Below, piece after piece: positions 1-6,101 of a stretch of 7,378 bases of DNA. Each line of letters opens with the position of its first letter. The first letter of the stretch is position 1. Under the pieces are notes generated by a model, which saw only the letters and a list, made by a program, of their open reading frames with translations, searched no databases and was not told the origin of the DNA. The position numbers were made by a program, and so were the translations under genes. The stretch covers positions 1 to 7,378 of the forward strand of contig JAKAPB010000081.1 in NCBI GenBank assembly GCA_021823045.1, written 5' to 3'. Source of the DNA: Actinomycetes bacterium (GTDB lineage: Bacteria > Actinomycetota > Acidimicrobiia > Acidimicrobiales > Acidimicrobiaceae).

Positions 1-39
1 CTTTGCAATGGCCCTGGTGCCAGAGGGTAGGCTCGTAGC

Positions 40-816
40 ATGGAAAGTAGATCTCACCACGTCGGGCCAAGGGTGCGCGATGCTAATAGAGCCCCAGCTC
101 CCAAGTGGCAAGAGGGCGAAGTAATCGGAGTTGTCGTTGAGACCCCCGAGACAAATACCCTTAAAGTGCGTTTATCCGAACCAACTGGGTATTTGGCGGG
201 CCAGTATTTCAACATTCGAATACCAGTCGAAGGTAGACCAAGACCGATCCAACGTGCTTATTCGGTCGGATCTTCTCCAACCGAGGGGATCGAAGTTGTG
301 GACTTTGGAATCCGAGAAACCGAAGGAGGGTTGGTCTCTCCGGTGCTAGTTCGCGGTACCCCAGTTGGATCCAAGCTCGAGGTGAGGGGGCCATACGGAG
401 ACTTCACATGGCAGGAGACGGACCGGGGCCCGGTGCTACTCATAGGCGCTGGGTCGGGGGTCGTTCCCCTGAAGTCGATCATACGCTTTGCGCTTGACAA
501 AGGGACTGACACAAAAATGACACTTTTGTACAGCTCAAAGTCTGCGGAGTACGTCATATACGATGAGGAGCTTAGAGAGATTCTATCTAAGGCGCCGTGG
601 CTAAGGGTATATCATACGTTTACTCGCGATGCTAGTGACTCCAGAGCACACTATCACCGTAGGATCGACAAGGAGATGATAGCTGAAGTCTATGGCCCGC
701 TTGCGCCTAAACTTGCTTTCATCTGTGGCCCGCCAGAGATGGTGGAGGATGCCGAGTCTGCGCTCATTGCCCTCGGGATGGACCCACAGATGGTAAAGTC
801 TGAAAAGTACGATTAG
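40..816 (+). CDS. Ferredoxin-reductase-like FAD/NAD(P)-binding oxidoreductase, stand-alone
   Basis: This is a flavin-dependent electron-transfer protein of the ferredoxin-NADP reductase superfamily. It should move electrons between NAD(P)H and a protein partner in the cytoplasm. The FAD domain spans about residues 22-125: RAYS at 72-75 is the FAD-binding RxYS motif, followed by GG at 96-97 and GPYGDF at 117-122. The NAD(P) domain follows, with GAGSGVVPL at 136-144 and CGPPEMVED at 229-237. The chain ends shortly after in KSEKYD, so there is no C-terminal 2Fe-2S ferredoxin domain as in the phthalate or vanillate reductases. From memory, short actinobacterial proteins of this type often sit beside a sulfite-oxidase-like molybdopterin enzyme; that partner would lie upstream and is not visible. 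The first 20 or so residues are polar and unlike the family. The ATG at 40 has only a weak upstream purine stretch, and a GTG at 73 is a possible alternative start. Family confident, partner and substrate unknown. Confidence 0.88.
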   Translation: MESRSHHVGPRVRDANRAPAPKWQEGEVIGVVVETPETNTLKVRLSEPTGYLAGQYFNIRIPVEGRPRPIQRAYSVGSSPTEGIEVVDFGIRETEGGLVSPVLVRGTPVGSKLEVRGPYGDFTWQETDRGPVLLIGAGSGVVPLKSIIRFALDKGTDTKMTLLYSSKSAEYVIYDEELREILSKAPWLRVYHTFTRDASDSRAHYHRRIDKEMIAEVYGPLAPKLAFICGPPEMVEDAESALIALGMDPQMVKSEKYD

Positions 817-818
817 AT

Positions 819-1100
819 ATGTCTATTTTGATTGACCGTCCCATCTGGCCTTTTGACCAAAGACGCTGGTCGCACCTTGTCTCAGACGACTCGTTTGAGG
901 AGCTTCACGAATTTGCATGGAATCTTGGAGTTCCGAGGAGGGCGTTTCAGGGCGATCACTACGATATTCCAGCAGAAATCTTCGACCAAGCGATCGGCCT
1001 CGGTGCGAAGTTAGTAGATCCAAGAGAGCTAGTTCGCCGACTGAAGTTGGCGGGCTTAAGGCTATCGCCCAAGCAACGGCGAGGAACCAGCCAGGGCTAA
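819..1100 (+). CDS. DUF4031 domain protein
   Basis: This 93-residue protein belongs to the small DUF4031 family, recognised by an N-terminal hydrophobic strand (MSILIDRP), a WSHLVSDDSFEELHEFA segment at residues 17-33, and a GDHYDIP segment at 45-51 followed by a short helix and LGAKLVDPRELVRRL. No biochemical role is known to me for the family, and I infer none. It has no signal peptide or membrane segment, and its C-terminus is basic (PKQRRG), so it is probably a cytoplasmic protein. The start lies 2 nt after the stop of the upstream oxidoreductase gene, which suggests translational coupling; no strong Shine-Dalgarno sequence is present. It is followed by queG after 24 nt. The length is normal for the family. 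Confidence 0.82.
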   Translation: MSILIDRPIWPFDQRRWSHLVSDDSFEELHEFAWNLGVPRRAFQGDHYDIPAEIFDQAIGLGAKLVDPRELVRRLKLAGLRLSPKQRRGTSQG

Positions 1101-1113
1101 GGTTCAACTAAAA

Positions 1114-1118
1114 AAGGA
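1114..1118 (+). promoter_or_regulatory. Ribosome binding site of queG
   Basis: AAGGA lies 6 nt before the ATG at 1125 in the 24-nt gap after the DUF4031 gene. It supports that ATG as the true start and suggests independent ribosome loading. Confidence 0.75.
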
Positions 1119-1124
1119 CTAGTT

Positions 1125-2234
1125 ATGACTCAGTTCGCTGATGGTTTTTTGGTGGATGAACTTTCGCGAATGTCGTCAGAGATGGGCCTTATAGGCCCAA
1201 GGGTTTGTGGCGTAGACCCCTTTGAGTTTGAAAGGGTCCAAATAGAGTTGGCAAAAGAGGTCGGCCGATCGTCGACCATGGCATTTACCTTCAATAAGCC
1301 CTCAAGATCGGCTGACCCAAATTCAGCGCTAGAGGGTGCCAAGTCGATTCTTAGTTTTGCAATGCGCTACCCGGGACCATCAGACGGGTTGGAATCTGAA
1401 GGTAGCCCATCCGGAGGGGAGATTGCCTACTACGCGAAGAGCGACTTTTATGGTGAACTCAGGAGTCGGCTTAGTATTGTGGCCGAGGAAGTTAGAGCTA
1501 GGGGCTATCGGGCAAGAGTCACGGTCGACGAGAATCACGCTATCGACAAGGCGATAGCTAGAAGATCGGGACTTGGCTGGATGGGCAAAAATACGCTAAT
1601 ACTTACCAACGCAACTGGTCCATTCGTTCTACTGGGTGAGGTCTTTACCGATGCGGAACTCTCTCATACCGAGTCGTTGTACAAGAGTTGCGGGAAGTGC
1701 GACAAATGCCAGACCTCCTGCCCCACTGGTGCACTTGACGAGGACTACCTACTAGACGCGCGGCGATGCATATCATGGCTCCTCCAGAAGGAGGGTCCAT
1801 TTCCCTATGAATTGCGGGGCCCCGCAGGTATGAGATTCTACGGTTGTGACGAGTGCCTCACCTCCTGCCCCGTGGGGAAAAAGACAAGGTTACGACTGGA
1901 GTCAACTGCTCCAGATGTGGATCCGATCTTCTGGCTACTTCGTTCGGATCGGGAGCTTATCGACCACTTTGGCTTTATGTATATACCAAAGCGTGATCCC
2001 AGCCACCTGAGGCGCAACCTATTGCTAGTTCTTGGAAATTCAGGCTCCAATTCCGATGAGGCCAGAGATGTCGTCGCAGCACAGCTACGTCATTTCTCGC
2101 CAGTAGTAAGAAGTACGGCAGTTTGGGCCGCTGCTAAACTAGGTTACTTGGACCTCCTAGCCCTAGTTGGGGCGGATACAGACGAATTGGTACGCCAAGA
2201 ACTTGCTCGAATCGGAACTTCGCCCCGCAAGTGA
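1125..2234 (+). CDS. queG: Epoxyqueuosine reductase QueG
   Basis: QueG is a cytoplasmic cobalamin and iron-sulfur enzyme that reduces epoxyqueuosine to queuosine in the wobble position of GUN-anticodon tRNAs, the last step of queuosine synthesis. The N-terminal DUF1730-type cobalamin-binding region includes SFAMRYPG (residues 77-84) and GLGWMGKNTLIL (149-160). The likely catalytic acid is Asp135, in VDENHAIDK. The ferredoxin-like part retains all eight cluster cysteines: Cys189, 192, 195 and 199 in the first motif, then Cys215 in ARRC and Cys241, 244 and 248 in GCDECLTSCP. A HEAT-like C-terminal segment (about 295-365) matches the tRNA-binding tail. At 369 residues the length is usual. The loop that reads VDxxPxxE in proteobacterial proteins is VDENHAID here, as I recall for actinobacterial members. 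No other queuosine gene lies in the window. The next gene starts 15 nt after the stop. Confidence 0.93.
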   Translation: MTQFADGFLVDELSRMSSEMGLIGPRVCGVDPFEFERVQIELAKEVGRSSTMAFTFNKPSRSADPNSALEGAKSILSFAMRYPGPSDGLESEGSPSGGEIAYYAKSDFYGELRSRLSIVAEEVRARGYRARVTVDENHAIDKAIARRSGLGWMGKNTLILTNATGPFVLLGEVFTDAELSHTESLYKSCGKCDKCQTSCPTGALDEDYLLDARRCISWLLQKEGPFPYELRGPAGMRFYGCDECLTSCPVGKKTRLRLESTAPDVDPIFWLLRSDRELIDHFGFMYIPKRDPSHLRRNLLLVLGNSGSNSDEARDVVAAQLRHFSPVVRSTAVWAAAKLGYLDLLALVGADTDELVRQELARIGTSPRK

Positions 2235-2236
2235 TT

Positions 2237-2252
2237 AGGATTTGTCTTCTTG
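2237..2252 (+). promoter_or_regulatory. Ribosome binding site and TTG start of the PimB-like gene
   Basis: AGGA at 2237-2240 precedes the TTG at 2250 by 9 nt. The conserved N-terminal strand and the GGIQ motif begin at once after this codon, and no in-frame ATG or GTG lies between the queG stop and TTG, so TTG is the only sensible start. Confidence 0.65.
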
Positions 2253-3383
2253 TCTAGGCACCTACTTGTAACTAATGACTTTCCTCCCAAAGTTGGGGGA
2301 ATACAGAACTACTTATATGAACTGTGGAGCCGGTTAGATCCCGATAGTTTTGCGGTTCTTACCACAAATTATCCAGGAGCAGAGGATTTTGATCGGGAGG
2401 TCGGCTTTCGGGTCCAAAGGGTCAGAGGGCCCCTACTGCCGACGGCGTCGCTAGTTAAAAAGGTAGACCGACTGGCGGAGGAGTTTGGAGCGGACATCAT
2501 ACTGCTCGATCCAGCCCTACCGCTAGGGATGCTTGGCCCTAGGTTGCATCGACCTTATGGGTTAGTTCTTCACGGAGCAGAAGTAGTGGTCCCCTCCAAG
2601 ATACCAGTTTTAAATGGACTCTTGAAAGCCGTCATGAGGGATGCTAGGATACTGCTCGCCGCGGGCAGATACCCGGCCCAGTGCGCTTATGACCTGCTCG
2701 GAGATTTAACGGCAGGGCCAGCGATAAGGATAGTGAATCCGGGGGTAGACGTCGATCGATTTGTCATCGCTTCGGAAAAGCAGAAGCTCGAAATCCGAAG
2801 TGATCTCGGCCTGACCGAGGGGCTAGCCGTGCTTTTTGTATCTAGACTCGTTCCCCGCAAGGGGGCCGATTCGCTGATCAAGGCGATGGCCATGCTGAAT
2901 CGAAAGGAGGGTACTTCACAGCTTTGGATCGTGGGCTCAGGCAGGGACAAGAGCAGACTAGAGCGATTGGCCGAGCGAAGTGGGGTTGATGCCGTTTTTT
3001 TGGGCAAGCTAAGCCAGCAGAAGCTTGTAGCCCTCTACGGTGCGGCTGACATCTTCGCAATGCTGTGTAGAAATCGCTGGTTCGGACTCGAACAGGAGGG
3101 GTTTGGTATCGTTTTCTTGGAGGCTCAGGCATGCGGTGTCCCGTGTCTAGCCGGGGATTCAGGTGGGGCGCGCGACGCATTGGAACCCGGACGGAGCGGA
3201 TTCGTCCTCGGCAACCCTCGAGACGTCAAGTCGGTCTCATTAGCTCTTGATACTCTGATACGAAACCCAGAATTGAGACTTAAGATGGGTAGCAGGGCGA
3301 GATATTTCGTCGAATCTGACTTCGATTATCGGAAATTGGCTGATATTCTCAAAGATGCGATTGATAGTGTCGTGTTGGCTTAG
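2250..3383 (+). CDS. pimB: GT4 glycosyltransferase, PimB'-like phosphatidylinositol mannoside mannosyltransferase
   Basis: This is a GT-B fold retaining glycosyltransferase of family GT4. The nearest family I recognise is PimB', which transfers mannose from GDP-mannose to (acyl)phosphatidylinositol monomannoside at the cytoplasmic face of the membrane. The acceptor-side domain opens with LLVTNDFPPKVGGIQNYL (residues 5-22), containing the glycine-rich GGIQ loop, and His108 sits in LHGAE. The donor domain has FVSRLVPRKG (196-205; Arg199 and Lys204 are the expected diphosphate contacts) and the EX7E motif Glu283 to Glu291 in EGFGIVFLE. The preceding MLCRNRWFGLEQ segment is very characteristic of PimB'-type enzymes. 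At 377 residues it is full length, without signal peptide or transmembrane helix. The next gene follows after 61 nt. The SRPBCC and ROK genes downstream match an order I recall near pimB' in actinobacteria. A related GDP-mannose-dependent transferase acting on another lipid or glycan is the main alternative. Confidence 0.85.
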   Translation: MSRHLLVTNDFPPKVGGIQNYLYELWSRLDPDSFAVLTTNYPGAEDFDREVGFRVQRVRGPLLPTASLVKKVDRLAEEFGADIILLDPALPLGMLGPRLHRPYGLVLHGAEVVVPSKIPVLNGLLKAVMRDARILLAAGRYPAQCAYDLLGDLTAGPAIRIVNPGVDVDRFVIASEKQKLEIRSDLGLTEGLAVLFVSRLVPRKGADSLIKAMAMLNRKEGTSQLWIVGSGRDKSRLERLAERSGVDAVFLGKLSQQKLVALYGAADIFAMLCRNRWFGLEQEGFGIVFLEAQACGVPCLAGDSGGARDALEPGRSGFVLGNPRDVKSVSLALDTLIRNPELRLKMGSRARYFVESDFDYRKLADILKDAIDSVVLA

Positions 3384-3433
3384 CACAAGCTAGCATCTTT
3401 GGAGTTGGCGGCGGGTTGGCGCGGCCCATGGTC

Positions 3434-3447
3434 AGGAGGCTGAGTTG
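3434..3447 (+). promoter_or_regulatory. Ribosome binding site deciding a TTG start
   Basis: AGGAGG at 3434-3439 lies 5 nt before the TTG at 3445. The nearby ATG at 3428 is in another frame, and the protein has no internal methionine codon, so the strong Shine-Dalgarno sequence fixes TTG as the start of the SRPBCC gene. Confidence 0.8.
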
Positions 3448-3900
3448 GATAGCGCTAAGGAGAAGGTGATCATCCGAGCAACCCCATTGGAGTGCTATAG
3501 AGTCGTCACCGACTTTTCCAGCTACACTGATTGGGCGTCGGACATCAAGGCGGTAAGGGTTCTTGAGAGCGACGAGCTGTCTAGGTCAAGACTGGTGACC
3601 TTCAGGGCGGGTGCATTTGGAAGGTCGACTTCGTATACCCTCGAATACGACTATTCGCAGGCGCCAGCCGTGGTTACCTGGAGACAAACCGACGGTGACA
3701 TCACGTCGAAGCTCGACGGGGCATATCGGTTCGGTCAGCTGGGTGACTCACAGACCGAAGTGGAATACGAACTGGACGCCGAGCTGATAGTCCCCATACC
3801 GGGATTCATAAAGCGCAGAGCAGAATCAAAGATTGTCCATACGGCGCTTGAAGACCTGAAGAGCAGGGTAGAAGGCCTAATTACCCACCCTCAAGCTTAG
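3445..3900 (+). CDS. SRPBCC (START-like, cyclase/dehydrase) family protein
   Basis: This 151-residue protein has the helix-grip fold of the SRPBCC/polyketide cyclase superfamily, which encloses a hydrophobic ligand pocket. It begins with a strand and the ATPLECYRVVTDFSSYTDW helix region (residues 12-30), continues with alternating strands (VRVLES, RLVTFRAG, YTLEYDY, AVVTWRQ, EVEYELDAEL) and ends in a long amphipathic helix after the proline-rich VPIPGFIKRR (116-125). That order is typical of the family. No signal peptide or membrane helix is present. The ligand is unknown. The position between a PimB-like transferase and a ROK kinase recalls the mycobacterial Rv2185c/Rv2188c neighbourhood, so a lipid ligand linked to envelope synthesis is a reasonable but untested inference. 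The TTG start is preceded by a strong ribosome binding site. The ROK gene starts 15 nt after the stop. Confidence 0.83.
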   Translation: MDSAKEKVIIRATPLECYRVVTDFSSYTDWASDIKAVRVLESDELSRSRLVTFRAGAFGRSTSYTLEYDYSQAPAVVTWRQTDGDITSKLDGAYRFGQLGDSQTEVEYELDAELIVPIPGFIKRRAESKIVHTALEDLKSRVEGLITHPQA

Positions 3901-3915
3901 GATTTTCGGAGTAGC

Positions 3916-4773
3916 TTGTCTGGGTTAAAGGGTGTCTATCTCGGTCTGGATCTAGGTGGCACTTTCTTGAAGGCGGCCGTTTATGATCCATCGACTGACA
4001 CTAAGACGACCTTGGGCGGCTACGCGATCGGCGACGGTTTGGAGCTGTTTGAGGTCACTGGGCAGATAGTACAGTCTCTAGCCGAACAAAACCAGACTAC
4101 GATCGGGATTGGACTAGGTCTACCTGGGGTTTTGGACGATCGGCACAGGTTGCGATTTTCTCCGCACCGCAGCGAGCTTGTTGGGGTAGATACTAAGGCT
4201 GGTATCGCCGGGGTGTCGGGAGTCTGGCCATTGGTCGACAATGACGCAAACTGTGCGGCTGCGTTGGAGGCACACAACGACCCTAGCTCCTCGATCTTGG
4301 TCGTCAATTTTGGTACCGGAGTAGGTGCTAGCCTGGCCATTAATGGGTCGGTGTACAAAGGCGCCAATGCAAGCTTTGGGGAGATCGGCCATACCGGCCG
4401 CTTTGGTGGCGAAATTTGCGCTTGTAAGAGGGCTGGATGCTTTGAAGCAGAACTCTACGCACTTCTCGATGTCGAGCCGACGGCCGACGGATCCGATTTC
4501 GAGGCTGCCTCCGAACTCGTGAGTGAAGTTCTGTTTGATTATGTCAGGGTACTAGACCCGGGGGTCCTTGTCCTCGGGGGAGGATTAGTCCATAGTTCTA
4601 ACGGATTTTTTCGAATGGTGTCCAGACTGCTCGAAAGTGCGAATTCCACATATAGGAGTGGCTTTAAACTGCGGATCCGTGAGGCATCTAACCTCGAATA
4701 CTCCGGAGCCGTTGGTGCTGCTTTATTAAGTTCTGGTGTAGTTGGTTACGTCTGCGACGCGATCGACCACTAG
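3916..4773 (+). CDS. ROK family sugar kinase, glucokinase-like, shortened
   Basis: This is a cytoplasmic ATP-dependent hexose kinase of the ROK family, probably making glucose 6-phosphate. Visible motifs are the phosphate loop LGLDLGGTFLKAAVYD (residues 9-24), catalytic Asp110 in VDNDANCAA, the second phosphate motif FGTGVGASL (132-140), and sugar-binding Glu156 and His159 in EIGH. The zinc motif follows, with Cys168, Cys170 and Cys175 plus Glu177; the usual glycine of CxCG is Lys171. GGGL at 221-224 is the adenosine motif. There is no N-terminal helix-turn-helix, so it is a kinase rather than a NagC-type repressor. The zinc motif argues against polyphosphate glucokinase. At 285 residues it is shorter than the usual 310-320; the segment between Glu177 and the LDPGVLVLGGG motif is about 35 residues shorter than I expect. 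The start is TTG, with GGAG at 3908-3911 only 4 nt upstream. No other in-frame start exists after the preceding stop. Confidence 0.84.
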   Translation: MSGLKGVYLGLDLGGTFLKAAVYDPSTDTKTTLGGYAIGDGLELFEVTGQIVQSLAEQNQTTIGIGLGLPGVLDDRHRLRFSPHRSELVGVDTKAGIAGVSGVWPLVDNDANCAAALEAHNDPSSSILVVNFGTGVGASLAINGSVYKGANASFGEIGHTGRFGGEICACKRAGCFEAELYALLDVEPTADGSDFEAASELVSEVLFDYVRVLDPGVLVLGGGLVHSSNGFFRMVSRLLESANSTYRSGFKLRIREASNLEYSGAVGAALLSSGVVGYVCDAIDH

Positions 4774-4782
4774 CTTTTCCAC

Positions 4783-5964
4783 ATGGAGTTTCGCAGGATA
4801 AACGGTTTACCACCATATGTGTTTGGGATTATCGACTCGATTAAAGCCGAGGCCCGCAGAGCGGGCAGGGATGTTATAGACCTGGGATTCGGAAATCCGG
4901 ATATTCCGTCGCCCCAGATTGCGGTCGACAAGCTAGCCGAGGCAGCACATAATCCTCGAAATCACCGCTACTCCTCCTCTAAGGGTATCCCGAAGCTTCG
5001 CAAAGCCGTCTCTGATCACTATCGTGAGCGTTACGGCGTCTTTTTAGATCCCGACAGCGAGGTCCTTACGACTATTGGAGCAAAAGAAGGACTTTCTCAC
5101 TTGATGTGGGTGCTCGTCGGCCCAGGGGATGTCGCCCTGGTCCCGTCGCCTAGCTATCCAATTCACATCTGGGCGCCGCTTTTTGCCGGTGCCGAGGTGA
5201 GGCAGGTGCCACTGGGTTCGGACCGGGAGGGTGTTGAATTCTTCAACTCTCTAAAGGACGCTTGGGAATCGACTTGGCCAAAGCCAAGGGTGATCGTCTT
5301 CTCTTTCCCGCACAACCCAACGACAACGGTTGTCAGCCTCGATTTCATGGCCGAGATAGTCGCTTTTGCCAAGGAGCGAGACGTAGTCCTAGTGCATGAC
5401 TTCGCCTATTCAGATACGGCATTCGACGGCTATGTCCCGCCATCTGTACTCGAAGTTCCCGGGGCAAAAGATGTAGCGGTTGAGCTCTTCACCTTGACTA
5501 AGTCCTTTTCGATGGCTGGCTGGCGGGTAGGCTTTCTGGTTGGTAACGCGTCGGTAGTCCAAGCGCTAACCAAGCTCAAGAGCTACCTCGACTATGGGAC
5601 ATTCCAGCCTATTCAGATAGCCGCGACCGTAACCTTGCAAGAGGCGAAGGAGTATCCGTCTCAAGTCAACTCTATCTATCAGTCGAGGCGCGATGCCCTA
5701 GTCGATGGCCTCGGCAGGATCGGTTGGCACGTTGAGAAGCCGAAGGGGACGATGTTCTTGTGGGCCCCGATTCCCGCGGCATATCAAGAAATGGGCTCAT
5801 TAGAGTTTGCGAAGTTCCTTGTAAACGAGGCAGATGTCGCCGTTTCCCCAGGGGTTGGCTTTGGTCCAGGGGGAGAGGGTTTTGTCAGATTTGCCCTCAT
5901 CGAAAACGAGTCTCGCATTGCTCAAGGGATGCGGAATTTGAAACGAGGACTTCCTAAGCTTTAA
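4783..5964 (+). CDS. alaC: PLP-dependent class I/II aminotransferase, AlaC-type (glutamate-pyruvate)
   Basis: This is a fold-type I aminotransferase closely resembling E. coli AlaC, which makes alanine from pyruvate with glutamate as amino donor. The resemblance runs the whole length: RINGLPPYVFGI at residues 5-16, HRYSSSKGIPKLRKA (61-75), PSPSYPIHIW (121-130) and SLEFAKFLVNEADVAVSPG (339-357). PLP contacts are Asn178 in HNPT, Asp206 and Tyr209 in HDFAY, the Schiff-base Lys240 in TLTKSFSMAGWR, Arg248 for the phosphate, and Arg369 in VRFAL for the substrate carboxylate. At 393 residues it is full length. The start is 9 nt after the ROK stop with no visible Shine-Dalgarno sequence, so translation is probably coupled. 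Related LL-diaminopimelate or aspartate aminotransferases are the alternatives; the strings shared with AlaC make alanine the best guess. The stop codon lies in the left arm of an inverted repeat. Confidence 0.88.
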   Translation: MEFRRINGLPPYVFGIIDSIKAEARRAGRDVIDLGFGNPDIPSPQIAVDKLAEAAHNPRNHRYSSSKGIPKLRKAVSDHYRERYGVFLDPDSEVLTTIGAKEGLSHLMWVLVGPGDVALVPSPSYPIHIWAPLFAGAEVRQVPLGSDREGVEFFNSLKDAWESTWPKPRVIVFSFPHNPTTTVVSLDFMAEIVAFAKERDVVLVHDFAYSDTAFDGYVPPSVLEVPGAKDVAVELFTLTKSFSMAGWRVGFLVGNASVVQALTKLKSYLDYGTFQPIQIAATVTLQEAKEYPSQVNSIYQSRRDALVDGLGRIGWHVEKPKGTMFLWAPIPAAYQEMGSLEFAKFLVNEADVAVSPGVGFGPGGEGFVRFALIENESRIAQGMRNLKRGLPKL

Positions 5965-6101
5965 TCCGAAGTTCGCGCTCCAATAATACCCGACCCCCGG
6001 AAAGCAGCCTTTCTACAGTCCTACCATCGGCTGGGGTTTTTGGAATAAGTCCAGGCAGAACGCGCCAGGGAAGGATTCCGGGGGGGGGAACTTCGGTTTA
6101 A
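5961..6101. repeat. Structured convergent intergenic region: long inverted repeat with inner GC stem
   Basis: The arms 5961-5974 and 6088-6101 are reverse complements over 14 nt with a single mismatch (TTAATCCGAAGTTC against TTAAACCGAAGTTC). They contain the stop codons of alaC (5962-5964) and of the convergent class V gene (6098-6100). Inside, CCCCCGGAA at 5994-6002 is a perfect complement of TTCCGGGGG at 6076-6084; three more C at 5989-5991 can pair with the following G if GA is bulged out. On the right side the two stems are directly adjacent; on the left a 14-nt bulge separates them. The 73-nt loop has a further small hairpin, CC-A-GGC with GCC-A-GG at 6051-6069. A role in ending transcription from both sides or in protecting 3' ends is inferred from position. 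Confidence 0.65.
6020..6041 (+). terminator. Possible weak intrinsic terminator after alaC
   Basis: CC-(TA)-CCA, a 5-nt loop TCGGC, and TGGGG form a 5-bp stem with a 2-nt bulge, directly followed by TTTTT at 6037-6041. It lies 56 nt after the alaC stop. The stem is short, and it competes with the larger structure around it, so the call is weak. Confidence 0.3.

Noticed and set aside
2..124. An open frame at the left edge ending in TAA at 122-124, a possible C-terminus of an upstream gene
   Set aside because: It would overlap the reductase gene by 85 nt, and its translation resembles no family I know. The other two frames also stop within the first 38 bases without recognisable C-termini, so the upstream gene cannot be named.
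2687..3007. 106-codon minus-strand frame inside the PimB-like gene, and a similar one at 2878-3180
   Set aside because: Both are shadows of a full-length glycosyltransferase gene with intact motifs, and neither has a recognisable protein sequence.
3428..3430. ATG as a start for the SRPBCC gene
   Set aside because: It is in a different frame from the SRPBCC coding sequence, and the strong AGGAGG at 3434-3439 lies downstream of it, at the right distance for the TTG at 3445.
3384..3444. Possible promoter or terminator in the 61-nt gap before the SRPBCC gene
   Set aside because: The gap is G-rich, with no stem followed by a T run and no credible -35/-10 pair. Only the ribosome binding site at 3434-3439 can be supported.
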